A stretch of DNA of 10,919 nucleotides from Thalassiosira profunda (Eukaryota > Bacillariophyta > Thalassiosirophyceae > Thalassiosirales > Thalassiosiraceae). The stretch covers positions 1 through 10,919 of the forward strand of contig JALLAP010001297.1 of the NCBI GenBank assembly GCA_036939355.1. The letters are read 5' to 3'. How positions within the stretch are numbered: the stretch's first letter is position 1; each line of letters starts with the position of its first letter. The position numbers were made by a program, and so were the translations under genes. The notes beneath the pieces are model-generated. The model made no database searches and was not told the DNA's origin. It was given only the letters and a program-made list of their open reading frames with translations. Below are positions 8,564 through 10,919 of this stretch, one piece after another.

Positions 8564-8891
8564 CCGGAAGTGAAGGACTAGAGAGAATAGAGACAGAAAT
8601 GAATAGAATGTATGTTTTGTTATGTCTATGAAGAAGCAAAGCTCGTAAGAAGTCTCTCTTGTCCTGCATTGCTTGGTGCCGCCGAAGAGGAGGTGCGCAA
8701 GTGGGTTGCCGCGTTAGGGGTAGGTAGGTACGTACGTATACGTACGGAGTTGCAACAGGTGCACCCACGCGCCACGCGCGCCGGCACACCACAACCACAA
8801 AAGATCCGTTGCAACTCAGTGCAGGCTGTCGTGTACACCGCCGCGGCTGCTCCCCCCTCGCCGCCGCCACCCTCCTGCAATACCTCCCGCA
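8564..8891. other. Intergenic region between the LRR gene and the phosphotransferase gene
   Basis: The first part (8564-8640) is A/T-richer and should hold the 3' UTR and polyadenylation site of the LRR gene, but no AATAAA is present. The second part is GC-rich and should hold the promoter and 5' UTR of the downstream gene. It contains TAGGTAGGTA at 8721-8730 running into the palindrome at 8731-8746, a CACGCG-rich stretch near 8764-8780, and a CCG-rich pyrimidine stretch before the ATG. I see no gene in it. Confidence 0.6.
8731..8746. promoter_or_regulatory. 16-bp perfect palindrome with ACGT cores
   Basis: CGTACGTATACGTACG is its own reverse complement. With the preceding base (A at 8730) the stretch contains three ACGT cores, the core bound by many bZIP factors. 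It lies about 145 bp before the phosphotransferase start codon, so it is positioned to be a promoter element. The binding role is inferred from sequence only. Confidence 0.35.
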
Positions 8892-10524
8892 ATGCCTCCG
8901 TCATTGCCCAAGGACGTCTCGATGCCGTCCCCAGTGAGGGAGCGGTCCTCCGCCGCGGAGAAGGAGAGCAGCACCCAAGCAACTGCCGCCACCTCCGCCA
9001 CGTCCTCCGACTACGGAGGCGACTACTTCATCGGCCGAGGATTGCGGGGGTCGATGCAGTCCCTCGCCTCCGAGCTCTCGGCCAGCAAGGCCAACGGCGA
9101 CGCCGAGGAGCGGTGGTATTATTACCTCAGCCCCGACGCCGCGCGGCGCCTCCCCCGCTACCAGTACGACGGCACCGATTTGTCGTTGCTGTACAAATAC
9201 GTGCTCAGCCCGTTTGCAGCGTGGTGCGTGGACCACCTCACCCCGCCGTGGGTGTCGCCCAACGCCATCACCCTCTTGGGATTGGCTTTCATGGCCTCGA
9301 GCTACTGCGCCATCTGGTACTACTGCCCGGGCATGTACGAGGCCAACGCCGACCTCGGCGTGGTGGACTACGCGGTGCCCGCGTCGATCTTCCTGTGGAA
9401 CGGGTGCGCCATGCTCATTTACCAGACGCTGGACAACATGGACGGCAAGCAGGCGCGGAAGACGGGGAGCAGCTCCCCGTTGGGATTGCTGTTCGACCAT
9501 GNTGGACAACATGGACGGCAAGCAGGCGCGGAAGACGGGGAGCAGCTCCCCGTTGGGGCTGCTGTTCGACCACGGGTGCGATGCGATGAATTCGATCTTC
9601 GGAAGTGCCAATTGGATCGCCACGATGGCCATGGTTCCGGGCAACGTGGGCGATTTGCTCGGATACGACAATCACGACAATATTCAGAACAAATCGCTGG
9701 TGTCGGAATTCTTGGGAGGGGACGCAATGGTGGCCGCCTTGATGATCCTGTTTCCGATGCTCGTCTTCTACATCTCCACGTGGGAGCAGTACTACACGGG
9801 CAAGCTCGTCTTCCCTCCGTTCAACGGACCCAGCGAGGGATTGGTCGTCGCTGCCTCGCTGGGTTTCTTCACGTTCTTCCTGGGCTCCATGTTTTGGCAG
9901 CAAACGTCGTTGACGGACGGGGCCGTGGCAAAGATGGAGAACTATTTCGGAGAGACAACAACCTATCTTTCTCCGCTGGAAGGACAAGTGCGCAACATGG
10001 ACCTCGTCATCCTTGCGTGCTTCGCCGGCTCGGTCCAAGAGGTGGTCATCAAAACGTTCGGCTTGGTGCGCAGCCACGGCCTCCAAACCCTGCGAACGCT
10101 GGTGCCGCACTTGCTGCTCGTGGGCAGCACCCTCGCCATGGTGTACTGCGACCAGACGTTGTTCCTGCGCAGGCCAAGGATGATGATGCACCTGATCAGC
10201 GGCCTGTTCACGGAGCAGGTGACGCAGATGATGTTCGATCACATGGTTGAGGAGAAATTCGAGGTGCGCAAACGGTGGTGCCTCTTTCCGCTGGTGCTCT
10301 TGGCCCTGTGGATGCTGTCGGGCATCGCGTATTCGCCCAATTCGTTGGACACCATTCTGCTGGTGTACAACACGGGGCTGTGGGTCTATCTGGCCTTCAA
10401 AATCAGCGTGCAGATCCACGAGGTGTGCGATGTCCTAGGCATTTGGTGCTTTGACATTGTCACTCCGCATCCGAAGAAGCTGGCGGAGGGAGCAGAGGGG
10501 GAGGATGGCAAGAAGACGAACTAG
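8892..10524 (+). CDS. EPT1: Ethanolaminephosphotransferase / cholinephosphotransferase (CDP-alcohol phosphatidyltransferase family)
   Basis: Transfers phosphoethanolamine or phosphocholine from the CDP-alcohol to diacylglycerol, the final Kennedy-pathway step, in ER or related membranes. The family signature DGxxAR(x8)GxxxDxxxD is complete: Asp184, Gly185, Ala188, Arg189, Gly198, Asp202, Asp206. Also family-typical are [18 protein letters not shown] (79-96), [10 protein letters not shown] (121-130) and the C-terminal [14 protein letters not shown]. About eight hydrophobic segments follow the usual pattern. Start: ATG 8892 has G at -3. The first 73 residues are a polar Ser/Thr/Ala-rich extension not usual for the family (roughly 390-420 residues); the corrected protein is 519. 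The gene is intronless. The frame is broken at N 9502 by a 72-base duplication; removing 73 bases joins both halves exactly within the active-site motif. Ethanolamine versus choline preference cannot be decided here, so the symbol is a family-level label. Confidence 0.9.
9430..9574 (+). repeat. 72-bp near-identical duplication around a single N (assembly join, probably two alleles)
   Basis: Bases 9430-9501 and 9503-9574 flank the N at 9502 and match at 69 of 72 positions. The three differences are all transitions and all synonymous (GGA/GGG Gly, TTG/CTG Leu, CAT/CAC His). The block encodes the catalytic DNMDGKQAR segment, so a real double copy would duplicate half the active site and shift the frame. 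It is best explained as overlapping contig ends from two haplotypes. Confidence 0.88.
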
Positions 10525-10692
10525 CTATGTTAGTATTTGTTGTGTGTTAGGCAGGCGGAAGAGTAAAGCAATCATAAGATGTGCATGTGCATAAGTGTTG
10601 AGACTGCTACAAGATTCCTCGAAGGAGGGGTCCTTATGTTCGGCGTGAGCTTTGCAGCTCTTCTTTGTACTTGAGATTATTTTCCTTCCACC

Positions 10693-10704
10693 TTCCACGT
10701 GGAA
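10693..10704. promoter_or_regulatory. 12-bp palindrome TTCCACGTGGAA (G-box/E-box core)
   Basis: TTCCACGTGGAA is a perfect palindrome centred on CACGTG, the core bound by bHLH and some bZIP factors. It lies about 140 bp upstream of the ATG at 10842, a reasonable promoter distance. Its role is inferred only. Confidence 0.35.
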
Positions 10705-10730
10705 CCTTTGTTACTCTCTCTCTTCTTCTC

Positions 10731-10737
10731 TGACTCA
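10731..10737. promoter_or_regulatory. TGACTCA bZIP (AP-1/GCN4-type) site
   Basis: An exact TGACTCA heptamer sits directly after a CT-rich tract and 27 bp after the CACGTG palindrome, about 105 bp before the next start codon. Proximity to the palindrome makes a real promoter module more plausible than either site alone, but a heptamer also occurs by chance. Confidence 0.3.
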
Positions 10738-10841
10738 GTTGACTGGCACTGCTGCCACCTCGTTTCCATGCACCGTCATTGCCCGCCCGTCGGCCTCCTA
10801 GCCCCATAAATCAGGAACGGCGCATCCGACGATCCAAAACC

Positions 10842-10919
10842 ATGACCAATCTACTACTCCGCGTGGCGGCGGCATCGCTGCTCGCCGCATCATCCTTCCG
10901 CGGGACGGTGGATGCGTTT
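10842..10919 (+). CDS. N-terminus of a secreted or plastid-targeted protein (cut by window end)
   Basis: ATG 10842 (A at -3) opens 26 codons to the window end. The peptide begins MTNLLLRVAAASLLAAS and ends TVDAF: a short start, a hydrophobic core and a small-residue cleavage site after Ala25, so it is a good signal peptide. Phe directly after the probable cleavage site recalls the Ala-Phe (ASAFAP-type) junction of diatom bipartite plastid presequences, so plastid targeting is possible; a plain secreted protein is equally possible. The mature protein lies outside the window, so no function can be given. Confidence 0.6.
   Translation, partial: MTNLLLRVAAASLLAASSFRGTVDAF

Larger units (their letters stand above)
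10525..10841. other. Intergenic region: 3' UTR of the phosphotransferase gene and promoter of the next gene
   Basis: After the TAG at 10522-10524 comes a T/G-rich stretch (10525-10552) that could include the 3' end signal; no AATAAA is seen. Further on are a CACGTG-centred palindrome (10693-10704), a CT-rich tract (about 10713-10730), TGACTCA (10731-10737) and CATAAAT (10804-10810) about 32 bp before the next ATG. The last could serve as a TATA-like element. No gene is visible in the region. Confidence 0.55.

Noticed and set aside
9430..9574. Phosphotransferase as a frameshifted pseudogene
   Set aside because: The only disruption coincides with an N flanked by a 72-base duplication. Removing 73 bases gives an intact enzyme with every catalytic residue.
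8612..9589. 325-codon plus-strand frame overlapping the phosphotransferase start
   Set aside because: Wrong frame relative to the clear enzyme. The product is Arg/Pro/Gly-rich low complexity, and it also crosses the N.
9415..10419. 334-codon minus-strand frame across the phosphotransferase gene
   Set aside because: Antisense to strongly conserved coding sequence and passing through the assembly N. The product is His/Gln/Arg-rich with no family resemblance.
1..10919. tRNA, rRNA, CRISPR array, transposon or viral sequence
   Set aside because: Nothing resembling any of these was seen: no spaced direct repeats, terminal inverted repeats, transposase or reverse-transcriptase motifs.

Overview
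This looks like nuclear DNA of a photosynthetic stramenopile, most probably a diatom; that placement is an inference. The grounds are dense short-intron genes (66-132 nt, mostly GTGAGT...AG), moderately high GC, a giant secreted leucine-rich-repeat (LRR) protein with a recurrent GCDAxxCxPG cysteine motif that I associate with diatom LRR proteins, and a signal peptide at the right edge ending in Ala-Phe, as diatom plastid presequences can. No bacterial, viral or mobile-element signature was seen.

Layout, all on the plus strand: (1) 1-590, a leader and upstream region with a possible 5' UTR intron, and possibly the first codons of a divergent minus-strand gene at the very edge. (2) 591-8563, one 13-exon gene. 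When spliced (and with one assembly duplication removed) it gives an uninterrupted frame of 2304 residues: signal peptide, six tandem LRR modules of about 306-389 residues, and a C-terminal tail that looks like a GPI-attachment signal. It has no kinase or other intracellular domain. (3) 8564-8891, a short intergenic region with a 16-bp palindrome. (4) 8892-10524, an intronless CDP-alcohol phosphatidyltransferase of the ethanolamine-/cholinephosphotransferase family, 519 residues after correction, the last step of the Kennedy pathway of phospholipid synthesis. (5) 10525-10841, an intergenic region with CACGTG and TGACTCA elements. (6) 10842-10919, the first 26 codons of another secreted or plastid-targeted protein.

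Both long genes appear frame-disrupted because of the assembly, not biology. At each of two single Ns (7876 and 9502) a 72-base block is repeated on either side of the N, so 73 extra bases shift the frame. Removing one copy plus the N restores each gene. The first pair is identical. The second differs at three synonymous transitions, which suggests two alleles.

The three genes show no obvious pathway link. The most interesting object is the six-module LRR protein: each module keeps the same internal order of distinguishable repeats, and six of its 12 introns fall at exactly the same codon position of an LRR, so both the protein architecture and the gene structure record how it was built.
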